Assembly: GCA_014872815.1 (NCBI GenBank)
Contig: WKFK01000015.1
Coordinates: 620,001-684,000 of the forward strand
Source: Paracoccaceae bacterium
GTDB taxonomy: Bacteria > Pseudomonadota > Alphaproteobacteria > Rhodobacterales > Rhodobacteraceae
Direction: 5' to 3'
DNA length: 64,000 nt
The notes under the pieces: model-generated
Told to the model about the DNA's origin: nothing
Seen by the model: the letters and a program-made list of their open reading frames with translations, nothing else
Database searches by the model: none
Translations under genes and position numbers: made by a program
Shown: positions 34,349-42,949 of the stretch, one piece after another
Layout: each line of letters starts with the position of its first letter
How positions within the stretch are numbered: the stretch's first letter is position 1

Positions 34349-35310
34349 GCCGCTACGCGCGCCAAATGATCCTGCCGGAAGTGGGGGCAGATGGGCAGGT
34401 GGCGCTGACCACAGCCCATGTGCTGGTCATTGGCGCGGGTGGTCTGGCGGCGAGTGCGCTGCCTTTGCTGGCAGGGGCTGGCGTGGGGCGCATCACCATT
34501 GTCGATGGTGATTCGGTGGAACTCTCAAACTTGCACCGCCAGACGATGTTCACCGAAGCGGACCAAGGTCAACCCAAGGCGCAGGTAGCCGCTGCGCGGT
34601 GTCAGGCGATCAACGGTGAGATTTCGGTTGAGGCTGAGGTAGCAAAACTGACGCCTGCCAATGCGCCCGCGCTGCTCGACGGCGTCACTTTGGTGATGGA
34701 CTGCGCCGACAGTTACGCGGTGAGCTACACGTTGAGCGATCTGTGTTTGGCGCAGAATATCCCGCTGATCACTGGTTCCGCATTGGCCTTGTCGGGCTAC
34801 GCGGCGGGTGTTTGCGGCGGTGCGCCGTCGCTGCGGGCGTTGTTCCCTGAGGCTCCGGAAAGCGGGGCGAGCTGTGCAACCGCAGGCGTGATAGGGCCGG
34901 TGGTGGCCTTGATCGGCGCGATGCAGGCGCAGATGGCGTTGGCCGTCTTGATGGGGCATCAGCCGAGCCCCTTGGGGCAGATGGTGCAGTTTGACGCCAA
35001 GACCATGCGTAGCGCGCCGTTTCGCTTTGATGCTGCGCCGGAGCCGGAGACCGCCTTTGGCTTTGTGGCGCCAGAGATGCTCAGCGAGGCCGACACCATT
35101 GTCGAGCTGCGCGGTACGGAGGAGGCACCAGAGCCCGCCCATCCGGACGCGATCCGCATCCTGCCGGATCAGTTGAAAGATCATTTGCCAATCGTCGAGG
35201 GGCGGCTGGCTTTGTGCTGTGCAACCGGGCTGCGGTCCTGGCGTGCGGCGGAACTTACCCAAGAGATTTGGCCCGGCGAGATTGTTCTTGTCGCGGCCTC
35301 CGCTTCTTAG
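34345..35310 (+). CDS. thiF: ThiF/MoeB-type adenylyltransferase fused to a rhodanese-like domain
   Basis: The 321-residue product starts with GTG at 34345, overlapping the thiE stop as GTGA. Residues 1-250 are an E1-like domain: RYARQMILPEVGADGQ, VIGAGGLAASALPLLAGAGVGRITIVDGD, LSNLHRQTMF and a conserved cysteine in SGASCATAGVIGP. The two CxxC zinc pairs of MoeB are absent. Residues about 250-321 resemble a short rhodanese with CCATGLRS, where C292 would carry persulfide. One chain could thus adenylate ThiS and pass sulfur to it. The domain is shorter than a full rhodanese. Confidence 0.88.
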   Translation: MSRYARQMILPEVGADGQVALTTAHVLVIGAGGLAASALPLLAGAGVGRITIVDGDSVELSNLHRQTMFTEADQGQPKAQVAAARCQAINGEISVEAEVAKLTPANAPALLDGVTLVMDCADSYAVSYTLSDLCLAQNIPLITGSALALSGYAAGVCGGAPSLRALFPEAPESGASCATAGVIGPVVALIGAMQAQMALAVLMGHQPSPLGQMVQFDAKTMRSAPFRFDAAPEPETAFGFVAPEMLSEADTIVELRGTEEAPEPAHPDAIRILPDQLKDHLPIVEGRLALCCATGLRSWRAAELTQEIWPGEIVLVAASAS

Positions 35311-35326
35311 AACGAGAGGAAACGTG

Positions 35327-36274
35327 ATGAAGCACCTACTCGCAGCTGTGGCCCTGATGGCCGCAACCCCCGCCATGGCGGCGGACAAGATGACCCTTCT
35401 GCTGGATTGGTTCATCAACCCCGACCACGGCCCGATCATCGTGGCCGCAGAGAACGGCTACTTCGAAGAAGTTGGCCTTGAGGTCGAGATTGTGCCGCCG
35501 GCCGATCCATCCATGCCACCGCGCCTTGTGGCTGCTGGCCAAGCTGATCTGGCGGTGTCTTACCAGCCGCAATTGCACCTGCAGATCCACGAAGGCCTGC
35601 CGCTGAAGCGTGTTGGTACGCTGGTGGCGACGCCGCTGAACTGCCTGTTGGTGCTGGAAGATGGCCCGATCAAATCCCCGGCGGATCTGAAAGGGAAGAA
35701 GGTTGGCTTCTCGGTTGCTGGCGTGGAAGAGGCCGTGCTGGGTGCTGTGTTGGGGAAATATGGCGTGTCCACCGATGACATCGAGCTGGTGAACGTGAAC
35801 TTCTCCCTGTCCCCATCCTTGATGTCCGGTCAGGTGGATGCTGTGATCGGCGCCTACCGGAACTTTGAGCTGAACCAGATGGACATCGAAGGTCGTCCGG
35901 GCACCTGCTTCTACATCGAAGAAGAGGGTGTGCCATCTTATGACGAGCTGATCTATGTGGCGAACCCAGACACCATGGATGCGGACAAAGTGGCGCGTTT
36001 CATGGCGGCCACCGAAAAGGCAACTCAGTACATCGTGAACAACCCTCAGAAGAGCTGGGAAATCTTCTCTGGCACTTCCGTGGAGCTGCAGGATGAGCTG
36101 AACGAGCGCGCCTGGGCCGACACGCTGCCACGCTTTGCCCTGCGTCCGGCGGGCTATGACGCGGGTCGCTATGTGCGCTTTGAGCAGTTCCTGAAGGACA
36201 GCGGCATGATCCCGTCGATCAACCCGGTTGAGGCGATCACTATTGACGTGACCGCCCCAGCGATGAGCCAATAA
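35327..36274 (+). CDS. thiY: Thiamin-pyrimidine ABC transporter substrate-binding protein (ThiY-like)
   Basis: The 315-residue product starts at the ATG at 35327 after GAGAGGAAACGTG; the frame upstream runs inside thiF. It has a signal peptide ending AMAADK and the NMT1/THI5 fold: MTLLLDWFINPDHGPIIVAAENGYFEEVGLEVEIV, with DLAVSYQPQ and GKKVGFSVAG. Family members of the ThiY type bind N-formyl-4-amino-5-aminomethyl-2-methylpyrimidine, a thiamin breakdown product. The neighbours tenA, thiZ and thiX support that ligand. Confidence 0.9.
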   Translation: MKHLLAAVALMAATPAMAADKMTLLLDWFINPDHGPIIVAAENGYFEEVGLEVEIVPPADPSMPPRLVAAGQADLAVSYQPQLHLQIHEGLPLKRVGTLVATPLNCLLVLEDGPIKSPADLKGKKVGFSVAGVEEAVLGAVLGKYGVSTDDIELVNVNFSLSPSLMSGQVDAVIGAYRNFELNQMDIEGRPGTCFYIEEEGVPSYDELIYVANPDTMDADKVARFMAATEKATQYIVNNPQKSWEIFSGTSVELQDELNERAWADTLPRFALRPAGYDAGRYVRFEQFLKDSGMIPSINPVEAITIDVTAPAMSQ

Positions 36275-36954
36275 TGGGTGCGCAAACCTACGGTCGTGCC
36301 TTTGCGCTGATGCGTGAAGCGGCAGGCGAGGCATGGGGGGATTACACCCGCCATGCCTTTGTCGAAGGGCTGCGCGATGGCTCGCTGCCAAACGAGGCGT
36401 TTCTGCATTACCTGCGCCAAGACTATGTGTTCCTGATCCACTTCTCCCGCGCCTGGGCGTTGGCGGTGGTGAAATCGGAAACCCATGAGGAAATGCTCGG
36501 CGCGGTGGCCACGGTGAACGCGCTGGTGGCCGAAGAAATGCAGCTGCACGTGGGCATTTGCGAGGCCGCTGGCATTCCGCAAGACGAGCTGTTTGCCACG
36601 CCCGAGCGGGCGGAAAACTTGGCCTACACGCGATATGTCCTGGAGGCTGGCTATTCTGGCGATTTGCTGGATCTACTGGCGGCTTTGGCGCCTTGCGTGA
36701 TGGGCTATGGCGAGATTGGCGCGCGTTTGGGTGTTGAGAAAACCTCCGACACCTATGCCGATTGGATCAACACCTATGCGGGCGAAGGCTATCAGGGCGA
36801 CTGCGCGGCTGTGGGGCAGTTGCTCGACAGTGCATTGGAACGTCGCCTTGGCAAGGACTTTGAAAACAGCCCGCGCTTTGCCGCACTCTGTGACAAGTTC
36901 CGCACGGCGACGGAGCTGGAAGTGAACTTCTGGCAGATGGGCCTGACACCATGA
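36274..36954 (+). CDS. tenA: TenA-family aminopyrimidine aminohydrolase
   Basis: The 226-residue all-helical product is of the TenA/thiaminase II family: FVEGLRDGSLPNEAFLHYLRQDYVFLIHFSRAWALAV, EEMQLHVGICEAAGI, and PCVMGYGEIG, where the cysteine fits the catalytic position of TenA_C enzymes. Such enzymes hydrolyse 4-amino-5-aminomethyl-2-methylpyrimidine to HMP, which ThiD can use. It shares one base with thiY (TAATG) and overlaps the ATPase gene by 4 bp. Confidence 0.94.
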   Translation: MGAQTYGRAFALMREAAGEAWGDYTRHAFVEGLRDGSLPNEAFLHYLRQDYVFLIHFSRAWALAVVKSETHEEMLGAVATVNALVAEEMQLHVGICEAAGIPQDELFATPERAENLAYTRYVLEAGYSGDLLDLLAALAPCVMGYGEIGARLGVEKTSDTYADWINTYAGEGYQGDCAAVGQLLDSALERRLGKDFENSPRFAALCDKFRTATELEVNFWQMGLTP

Positions 36955-37679
36955 CAAAAGCGCCCGGCATCACCCTAAACGGACAGGCTTCAATTGAGGG
37001 GCGGCAGCTGTTTGCGCCGCTCACGCTGTCTTTGGATGCCGGGCGCTGGACCTGCCTTTTGGGCGGGTCAGGCGTGGGCAAGACCACGGTTCTGCGGCTG
37101 CTAGCGGATTTGCCAACAGGCGCGGAGTTTGATGGAGAGATCACGGCCACAGACGGCGCACCGGTGGCCGAGCGCATCGCCTATATGGCACAGGACGACC
37201 TGTTGTTGCCCTGGGCGACAGTGGAGAAAAACATGGCCTTGGGCGCGCGGCTGCGCGGGCAAGCGGCAGACACGGCCCGGCTGGAACGGCTGCTGGAACG
37301 GTGCGGTTTGCAAGAGCATCGGTTCAAAAAGCCAAGCGAACTCTCCGGCGGCCAACGGCAACGGGTGGCACTGGCCCGCACGTTGATGGAAGACAAACCC
37401 ATTATCCTGCTGGACGAGCCGTTTTCGGCGCTGGACGCGCAAACCCGCGCCGCGATGCAGGATTTGGCGGTTGAGCTTTTGGACGGGCGCACGGTGATGG
37501 TGGTGACCCATGATCCGGGCGAAGCGGCGCGGCTGGGCCATGCGATCCACGTGATGACACCCGCAGGTTTGACGGCGGTCACACCGCCAAAAGCAGACGT
37601 ACCACGCGCGGTGGAAGCGCTTGAAACGCTGACCTGTCAATCAGACCTGCTGAAACTTCTGATGGGGCAGGCGGCATGA
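36951..37679 (+). CDS. thiZ: ABC transporter ATPase of the thiamin-pyrimidine system (ThiZ-like)
   Basis: The 242-residue product is an ABC ATPase: Walker A CLLGGSGVGKTTVLRLLA, Q-loop AYMAQDDLLLPWATV, signature ELSGGQRQRVALAR, Walker B PIILLDEPFSALDAQTRAAM and H-loop VVTHDPGEAARLG. It belongs to the nitrate/sulfonate/taurine-like importer group that ThiXYZ resemble. It overlaps tenA and thiX by 4 bp each, so the three import parts and TenA are coupled. Confidence 0.92.
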   Translation: MTKAPGITLNGQASIEGRQLFAPLTLSLDAGRWTCLLGGSGVGKTTVLRLLADLPTGAEFDGEITATDGAPVAERIAYMAQDDLLLPWATVEKNMALGARLRGQAADTARLERLLERCGLQEHRFKKPSELSGGQRQRVALARTLMEDKPIILLDEPFSALDAQTRAAMQDLAVELLDGRTVMVVTHDPGEAARLGHAIHVMTPAGLTAVTPPKADVPRAVEALETLTCQSDLLKLLMGQAA

Positions 37680-38410
37680 AGGTGTTTCCCGCCGTTGCGG
37701 CCACGCTCTTTGCGCTCACAGTTTGGCAAGTGATTGTCTCCCTGACCGATTTGCCTCGGTTCATTTTGCCGGGGCCCTCGCTGGTGGCTGAAACCTGGTG
37801 GACCAACCGTTGGGTGATCGCCGAACACACGCTGGTCACCGCCAAAGAGGTCATCATCGGCCTCGCCATTGGCACCGCGCTGGGCATTGTCACAGCCTTG
37901 CAACTCGCCACATCAAAAACCGCCCGCATGTTGGTGCAGCCGATATTGGTCTTCACCCAAGCCTTACCGGTGTTTGCCTTGGCGCCGATCCTGACGCTTT
38001 GGATGGGCTTTGGCTTGTGGTCCAAGATCGCTATGGCGGTACTGATTATCTACTTCCCAGTGACGTCGGCCTTCTTTGACGGGCTGATGCGCACCCCGCC
38101 GGGCTATCTGGACCTCGCCAAAACCATGCAGGCCAGCCCCAATCGGATTCTGTGGCACATCCGCGTGCCGGCCGCGCTGCCCAACCTTGGCGCGGGCGTT
38201 CGGCTGGCGGCGGTCTATGCGCCGATTGGAGCCGTGATTGGTGAATGGGTCGGGGCGTCCCAAGGGCTTGGCTACCTGATGCTGCTCGCCAATGGGCGGG
38301 CCAAAACCGACCTGATGTTTGCCGCCATGCTGACCCTCGGCGTGCTGTCGGTGTTGCTCTATGTTATGGTCGCAAAATTGACCCGACACCTTGGGGACCG
38401 CGAGACTTGA
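37676..38410 (+). CDS. thiX: ABC transporter permease of the thiamin-pyrimidine system (ThiX-like)
   Basis: The 244-residue product has six predicted helices and the EAA-type loop DLAKTMQASPNRILWHIRVPAALPNLGAGVRLAAVYAPIGAVIGEW. It is the membrane partner of the ThiY-like and ThiZ-like proteins. It is the last gene of the TPP-riboswitch operon. A small hairpin, CGCTTT/AAAGCG at 38427-38441, follows but has only a short T run, so the operon end is not sharply marked. Confidence 0.92.
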   Translation: MKVFPAVAATLFALTVWQVIVSLTDLPRFILPGPSLVAETWWTNRWVIAEHTLVTAKEVIIGLAIGTALGIVTALQLATSKTARMLVQPILVFTQALPVFALAPILTLWMGFGLWSKIAMAVLIIYFPVTSAFFDGLMRTPPGYLDLAKTMQASPNRILWHIRVPAALPNLGAGVRLAAVYAPIGAVIGEWVGASQGLGYLMLLANGRAKTDLMFAAMLTLGVLSVLLYVMVAKLTRHLGDRET

Positions 38411-38587
38411 ATGCCGGTTATGTTAGCGCTTTCTCAAAGCGGTTTGGGGCGGTCCTTGCAAAAAGATGAATAAGCGATGCAAATTTTCTTGAGTTATGTC
38501 TCAAATGAGCCCTTCTTAAGGGACTGTTAACCACCTGATGTCACTGCTTTGGGTGAATAGTTTTAATGCCCATAGACTGACTTCTGA

Positions 38588-40429
38588 ATGTCTTCAATAC
38601 GTATCACACGACGATATCTCCGATGGCGCAACGGAATTGCGCTAAGCATTGTCTTGGCCGCTGCGGTGACGGCGATGTGGGTGACGATGATTGGGCGCGA
38701 TACGGTTGCAATCCGAAATCAGAACACAGCCTCAGTGGACACGGTGCTTTTGTCTCTCTCAGAGCTATCGATGGCCTTTCAGGAATTGCGCATTTCACCG
38801 TCTTCCCAGCGGGCTGTGAACTCGCGCGCGCATGTCCGTCGGGCTGCCCATGCTGCGAAAGAGGCGGCGGAGACTATTTCCAGCGAAGCCACGCTGAAGA
38901 CATTTTCTCCGGAGGGGCAGGGTATCCTGCGCCGGGACGCTATGAACCCTATGCTGGAGCTGGAAGACGTTTTGTTTTTGGCAAGCGTCGCAGTGGATCC
39001 GCGACGAAGCCAGAATGACGTGACACGCGCCGCTGGTATGGCGGGTGATTTGGCGATGCGTTTGTTGCCGATTTTCAACCGGATCAAGCAAGCGGAGTTG
39101 GCCGCCGCAGAAGAGGCAGCCGATAAGCAGGTGACCTATGGTATTATCGCGCTGTTCATTACCGTGTTGGGCATTGGCCTGGCGGCGCGGTTTGTGCACG
39201 TGCCGATGGAGCGTTTTGTGATCCGCGCGCAGTCTGAGATCGAACATAACCGGCGCAAGGCCGAGGCCGCCTCGGAGGCCAAATCGATGTTCCTTGCAAC
39301 CATGAGCCATGAAATCCGCACGCCTCTAAACGGTGTTTTGGGGCTGGCAGATGTGCTGAAGGACACCCGCCTGGACAGCGATCAGGCGCGCATGGTGTCC
39401 ATGATCCAAAGCAGCGGACAAGCGTTGTTGCAGTTGATCAACGATGTCTTGGACTTGGCGAAGATCGAAGCCGGAAAAATTGATCTCAATCTCGAGGATT
39501 TTGATGTGCATGCCATGTGCCAGGAGACGGCGGAGCTGTTTTCCGGGCAGGCGGCTAAGAAAGGCGTGACCCTGACCGTTCATGCGGCGCCCACCGAGGA
39601 GGGCTGGCACGTGCGCAGCGCGCCGCAGGCCTTGCGACAGGTCTTGGCCAATCTGGTTGGCAATGCGGTGAAGTTTACCGAGCAGGGCGCGATCGAAGTT
39701 CATTTGGAAGATATCGCCCCGAAAAACGGCGAAGAGCGCCGTCTTCGGATTGCGGTTAAAGACGACGGGATTGGGATTGCGCCAAGCGCCTTGGAGCGCA
39801 TTTTCGAGCAATTCGAACAGGCGGATTCCAGCACGACCACAGAGTTTGGTGGGACCGGGCTGGGATTGTCGATTGTTCAGCGAATGAGCGAAGCGCTTGA
39901 GGGAGAAATCCACGTAGAAAGCGTACTGGGTGAAGGTGCGGAGTTTGTTCTTGAACTGCCGGTTGGGCGCGCTGTCGCTGATGTCGTTGAAACCAAGACC
40001 ACGGACGTTGTGAGCTTTGGCAAGCGGGTTCTGGTGGCCGATGACAATCGGGTTAATCAACTGGTGGCCCGAAAGATTGTGGAAAGTCTGGGCTGTGAGG
40101 TTGCATTGGCCTCCAACGGTCATGAGGCGGTTGATATGGCCGCCAAATGGACGCCGGACATCGTGCTGATGGATGTGCGTATGCCATTGATGGATGGGCT
40201 TCAGGCGACACGGGTGATCCGTGCTGACCATGCAGGACAAGACATAACGGTTCCCATTGTCGGGCTTTCCGCCAATGCACTTGCCGAACATCGTGAAGAG
40301 GCCGAGGCGGCCGGAATGTCGGGATATTTGCAAAAACCGGTGACGCGGGCAGCGTTGATCTCGGAGTTGTTGCGCCATTTTCCGGATGCCTCGAAAGAAA
40401 TGCAAAGGAATGACGCGTGCGCCGGATGA
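38588..40429 (+). CDS. Hybrid sensor histidine kinase
   Basis: The 613-residue product has an N-terminal helix (about 15-35), a periplasmic helical region of about 140 residues, and a second helix (about 178-200). The kinase core has the H-box SMFLATMSHEIRTPLNGVLGLADVL, the N-box NLVGNAVKFTEQG, DDGIGIAPSALERIFEQFEQADSS and GGTGLGLSIVQRM. A C-terminal receiver domain (about 485-600) has LVADDNRVNQ, the acceptor aspartate in VLMDVRMPLMDG and lysine in YLQKPV. No output domain or response regulator lies nearby, so phosphotransfer must go elsewhere. Its end overlaps a periplasmic binding-protein gene by 13 bp. Confidence 0.93.
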   Translation: MSSIRITRRYLRWRNGIALSIVLAAAVTAMWVTMIGRDTVAIRNQNTASVDTVLLSLSELSMAFQELRISPSSQRAVNSRAHVRRAAHAAKEAAETISSEATLKTFSPEGQGILRRDAMNPMLELEDVLFLASVAVDPRRSQNDVTRAAGMAGDLAMRLLPIFNRIKQAELAAAEEAADKQVTYGIIALFITVLGIGLAARFVHVPMERFVIRAQSEIEHNRRKAEAASEAKSMFLATMSHEIRTPLNGVLGLADVLKDTRLDSDQARMVSMIQSSGQALLQLINDVLDLAKIEAGKIDLNLEDFDVHAMCQETAELFSGQAAKKGVTLTVHAAPTEEGWHVRSAPQALRQVLANLVGNAVKFTEQGAIEVHLEDIAPKNGEERRLRIAVKDDGIGIAPSALERIFEQFEQADSSTTTEFGGTGLGLSIVQRMSEALEGEIHVESVLGEGAEFVLELPVGRAVADVVETKTTDVVSFGKRVLVADDNRVNQLVARKIVESLGCEVALASNGHEAVDMAAKWTPDIVLMDVRMPLMDGLQATRVIRADHAGQDITVPIVGLSANALAEHREEAEAAGMSGYLQKPVTRAALISELLRHFPDASKEMQRNDACAG

Positions 40430-41505
40430 TCAGTGGGCTGATGACAACTGCAACAGCGGTTGTGGGATTGCTTGGCACAACTGCGCTGGCGGGTGAAGGC
40501 AATCTGTGGTTCTACGCCTGGAACAACACCATTCCGCTTGAAGTGGTGCAGGAATTTGGCGAGCGCCATGGCACCGCGCTTGTTGTGGACACCTTCATGG
40601 TGGCAGATGAGGCCGAGGCGCGCTTGGCCGCAGGCCGGACCGGCTATGATCTGGCCGTTGTGCCTGTTGAAATGCTGCCGCGACTGGTGAGCATTGATGC
40701 GTTGCGTAAGTTTGATCCAGAGGAACGGACGCAGCTTAACGGCAGCCATCCGCGTTTGATGGAGAAATTGTCAGAGGCCGTGCCAATGGCCAGCGACTAT
40801 GCGGTGCCGTTTTTGTGGGGTACCACAGGTGTCATGGTCGATATCGATGACGTGCGCGAGCGGGTGCCGGAAAGCGCGCTGAACAGCTGGGACTTGGTGT
40901 TTAACCCTGAATACGCCGAAGCGCTCTCGGACTGTGGCATCTCCATTGTGGACGCGGTGCAGGAGGTGGTTGCAGTTGCGCTGAACTATTTGGGCCGAGA
41001 TCCCAACTCCATGGCGGAAGACGATCTGGATGCGGCGTTTGACTTGTTGGCCGGGATCATGCCCTACGTGCGCACCATTGACGGGAGTCAGCAGGAACAG
41101 GTTTTGCAGAACGAAGCCTGCGTTGCCCTGACATGGAGCAGTGACGCCTTGGCGCCGCAGTCGCTTTTGGGCCGAGATGAAATTCGGTATTTTGTTCCCC
41201 AAGAGGGCACCGTGCTTTGGGCTGATGTCCTGGTCTGGCCAAATGACTCGGGACATTTTGAGCACAGTCACGTGTTGTTGAAGTACCTCAATGAGCCCGG
41301 AGTGCTCGCAAAAATCTCGCAGTTTTCGTTGGCGCTGACGGATATTCCAACGACCCACGAGGCCATGCAGTCACTGGATCTGGAGGTTTTGGAACAAATC
41401 GCTCCCAAACATCTGCGGGATCAGTTGTTTATGCTCACGCCCCGCACGGGGGAGGAAAAGCGCATTCTGGATCGGCGGTGGCGCCGGATGCAGCTTGGCC
41501 TGTAA
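40417..41505 (+). CDS. Orphan spermidine/putrescine-type binding protein coupled to the hybrid kinase
   Basis: The 362-residue product uses GTG at 40417, seven nt after AAGGA; an ATG at 40426 overlapping the kinase stop is an alternative. A signal peptide ends near ALAGEG. The mature part starts NLWFYAWNNTIPLEVVQEFGERHG, then DLAVVPVEMLPRLV and YAVPFLWGTTGVMVDIDDV, as in PotD/PotF. No permease or ATPase follows; the next gene is convergent. As with the binding protein after tctE, the coupling points to a sensing partner of the kinase. The ligand is unknown; the polyamine link is only family resemblance. Confidence 0.86.
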   Translation: MRRMISGLMTTATAVVGLLGTTALAGEGNLWFYAWNNTIPLEVVQEFGERHGTALVVDTFMVADEAEARLAAGRTGYDLAVVPVEMLPRLVSIDALRKFDPEERTQLNGSHPRLMEKLSEAVPMASDYAVPFLWGTTGVMVDIDDVRERVPESALNSWDLVFNPEYAEALSDCGISIVDAVQEVVAVALNYLGRDPNSMAEDDLDAAFDLLAGIMPYVRTIDGSQQEQVLQNEACVALTWSSDALAPQSLLGRDEIRYFVPQEGTVLWADVLVWPNDSGHFEHSHVLLKYLNEPGVLAKISQFSLALTDIPTTHEAMQSLDLEVLEQIAPKHLRDQLFMLTPRTGEEKRILDRRWRRMQLGL

Positions 41506-41514
41506 GGACCTCAA

Positions 41515-42303
41515 TCAGTAAGACACTGGCCCGTCAGCTTTATTGAGCATCACACCCAAGATCGGTTTCACCTCAGACAGGATTTGCTCCACCTTGGTGA
41601 TGTCCTCTGCCGTGGAAATGCCGCCACCTGCGACCACCAACACTGCGTCCACATTGGGCAGGAACCCCAACACATCGTCAAATTCCAGCGCTGGCGGCAT
41701 ATCGAAGAGCATCAGGTCAGGGCACAGCGCCTCTTCCAGCTCTTCCAGCACTTCGGCGGTCATCTCGTTTTGAAACAGCTCGGCAGAGTTTTCGCTCGCT
41801 GAATCGTTGAGGGCCACGGCGAGATTGGGTTGCACCCGTTGCAGGAAGTTCTCCGGTGCGATCACACCGCTGAGGTAGTCGGCCATGCTGTCAGGTGCGG
41901 TGAGGCCCAGGGTTTGTGCCAAGCTCGGCGCGCGCAGATCGAGATCGAGCAACACGGTCCGTGTGGAGTCCAGCCGCGAAAAGGCCATGGCCAGATTGGT
42001 GGTGACAAAGCTGCTGCCGCACCCGCGGGTCGGCGCGGTGACCGCAACGCGGCTCCAGCCATGTTCGTTGAGCGCTTGCAACATACGTGTGCGCAGCATG
42101 TCAAAAGCCGCATGGGCTGGATGGCTGCGGGTGGCGCTGACGATGAAGTTCTTTTCCAGATCCGCGTCCTTCAAGGCGGCCACAGGCAGCCCTTCCCAGA
42201 AGACATCCGGATCATGCAGCATCGGCAGCCGCGCGTCCGCGTGGGACGTGTCGGGGGCCTCCTCTTCCGGGAGGTCGGTCTCGTGGGTCTGATCTGTGCT
42301 CAT
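41515..42303 (-). CDS. CpsD/CapB-like tyrosine-kinase-family ATPase lacking the Walker A lysine
   Basis: The 262-residue product starts at 42303. It resembles the cytosolic BY-kinase part of exopolysaccharide systems: FDMLRTRMLQAL, the region VAVTAPTRGCGSSFVTTNLA, Walker A' TVLLDLDLRAP and Walker B LMLFDMPPALEFDDV. The invariant Walker A lysine is replaced by serine at residue 97. The C-terminus has one tyrosine and not a tyrosine cluster. It is the last gene of a seven-gene minus-strand group. It may be a non-kinase regulator of the Wzz/GumC protein encoded at 58104-59375; kinase activity is doubtful. Confidence 0.85.
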   Translation of the reverse strand: MSTDQTHETDLPEEEAPDTSHADARLPMLHDPDVFWEGLPVAALKDADLEKNFIVSATRSHPAHAAFDMLRTRMLQALNEHGWSRVAVTAPTRGCGSSFVTTNLAMAFSRLDSTRTVLLDLDLRAPSLAQTLGLTAPDSMADYLSGVIAPENFLQRVQPNLAVALNDSASENSAELFQNEMTAEVLEELEEALCPDLMLFDMPPALEFDDVLGFLPNVDAVLVVAGGGISTAEDITKVEQILSEVKPILGVMLNKADGPVSY

Positions 42304-42394
42304 GGCGCGTGAATCCGCTCTGTTTGAGGCAAAACTATCAGGGCAATGCGGACAAAAGAAAGGCACCATTGCGGAGATAGGGGGACGGGGGCAG

Positions 42395-42949
42395 TTAAGA
42401 GCACCAGTTCGCGAGGTGGCGGGCCAGCGCCTTGCGGAGGTCAGGCAGGGCGGGGTGCGTCCCGTCTGCGTAGAACGCATGGTCTGTATCCGGCAGTAGC
42501 GTGGCGATTTGTGGCACAGTTTCCATCCACTCCTGTGAGGGACGACCCGGGTCATTCTCGCCAAAGATGACGGCGTTGGGGATGGGAAGGGCACCTTCGT
42601 CACGCAGGCGTGTTGAGGAGACACACATCAAACCGAACAGGGGTGCGTTCTCTTGCGCAACAGCTTTCCAAAGCGCCGTGCCACCCGCGCTGTAGCCCAG
42701 ACCTATCAGGGGCGGGGCATTGACAATGAGTGTGTGCAAGCGCTGTACGGCAAGCTCCATGCCGCCGTTATGAAACAGGTGATGGTGCAGAGCTTCGCCT
42801 TGGAGGTCGACCCGTACACACAGCTCCCCAAGGGATAGCCGCGCATGAAGCGGCAGCCCGTGGCTCAGGCACAGGTCGCGACTTGGTGCATCATGGATGT
42901 CCGTGATGACAAGCAGGCGCGGTTCAGAATCCAAGCAGGTTGGCCTCAT
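42395..42949 (-). CDS. Alpha/beta-hydrolase-fold protein (dienelactone-hydrolase-like)
   Basis: The 184-residue product starts at the ATG at 42949, six nt after AAGG, and overlaps the upstream gene by 26 bp. It has the nucleophile elbow GLGYSAGGTALW, a candidate acid in VIFGENDPG and a histidine in LPDTDHAFYADG, so a full Ser-Asp-His triad is possible. It lacks a signal peptide. The substrate is unknown; its place in the polysaccharide locus may indicate deacylation or a linked housekeeping role. Confidence 0.75.
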   Translation of the reverse strand: MRPTCLDSEPRLLVITDIHDAPSRDLCLSHGLPLHARLSLGELCVRVDLQGEALHHHLFHNGGMELAVQRLHTLIVNAPPLIGLGYSAGGTALWKAVAQENAPLFGLMCVSSTRLRDEGALPIPNAVIFGENDPGRPSQEWMETVPQIATLLPDTDHAFYADGTHPALPDLRKALARHLANWCS

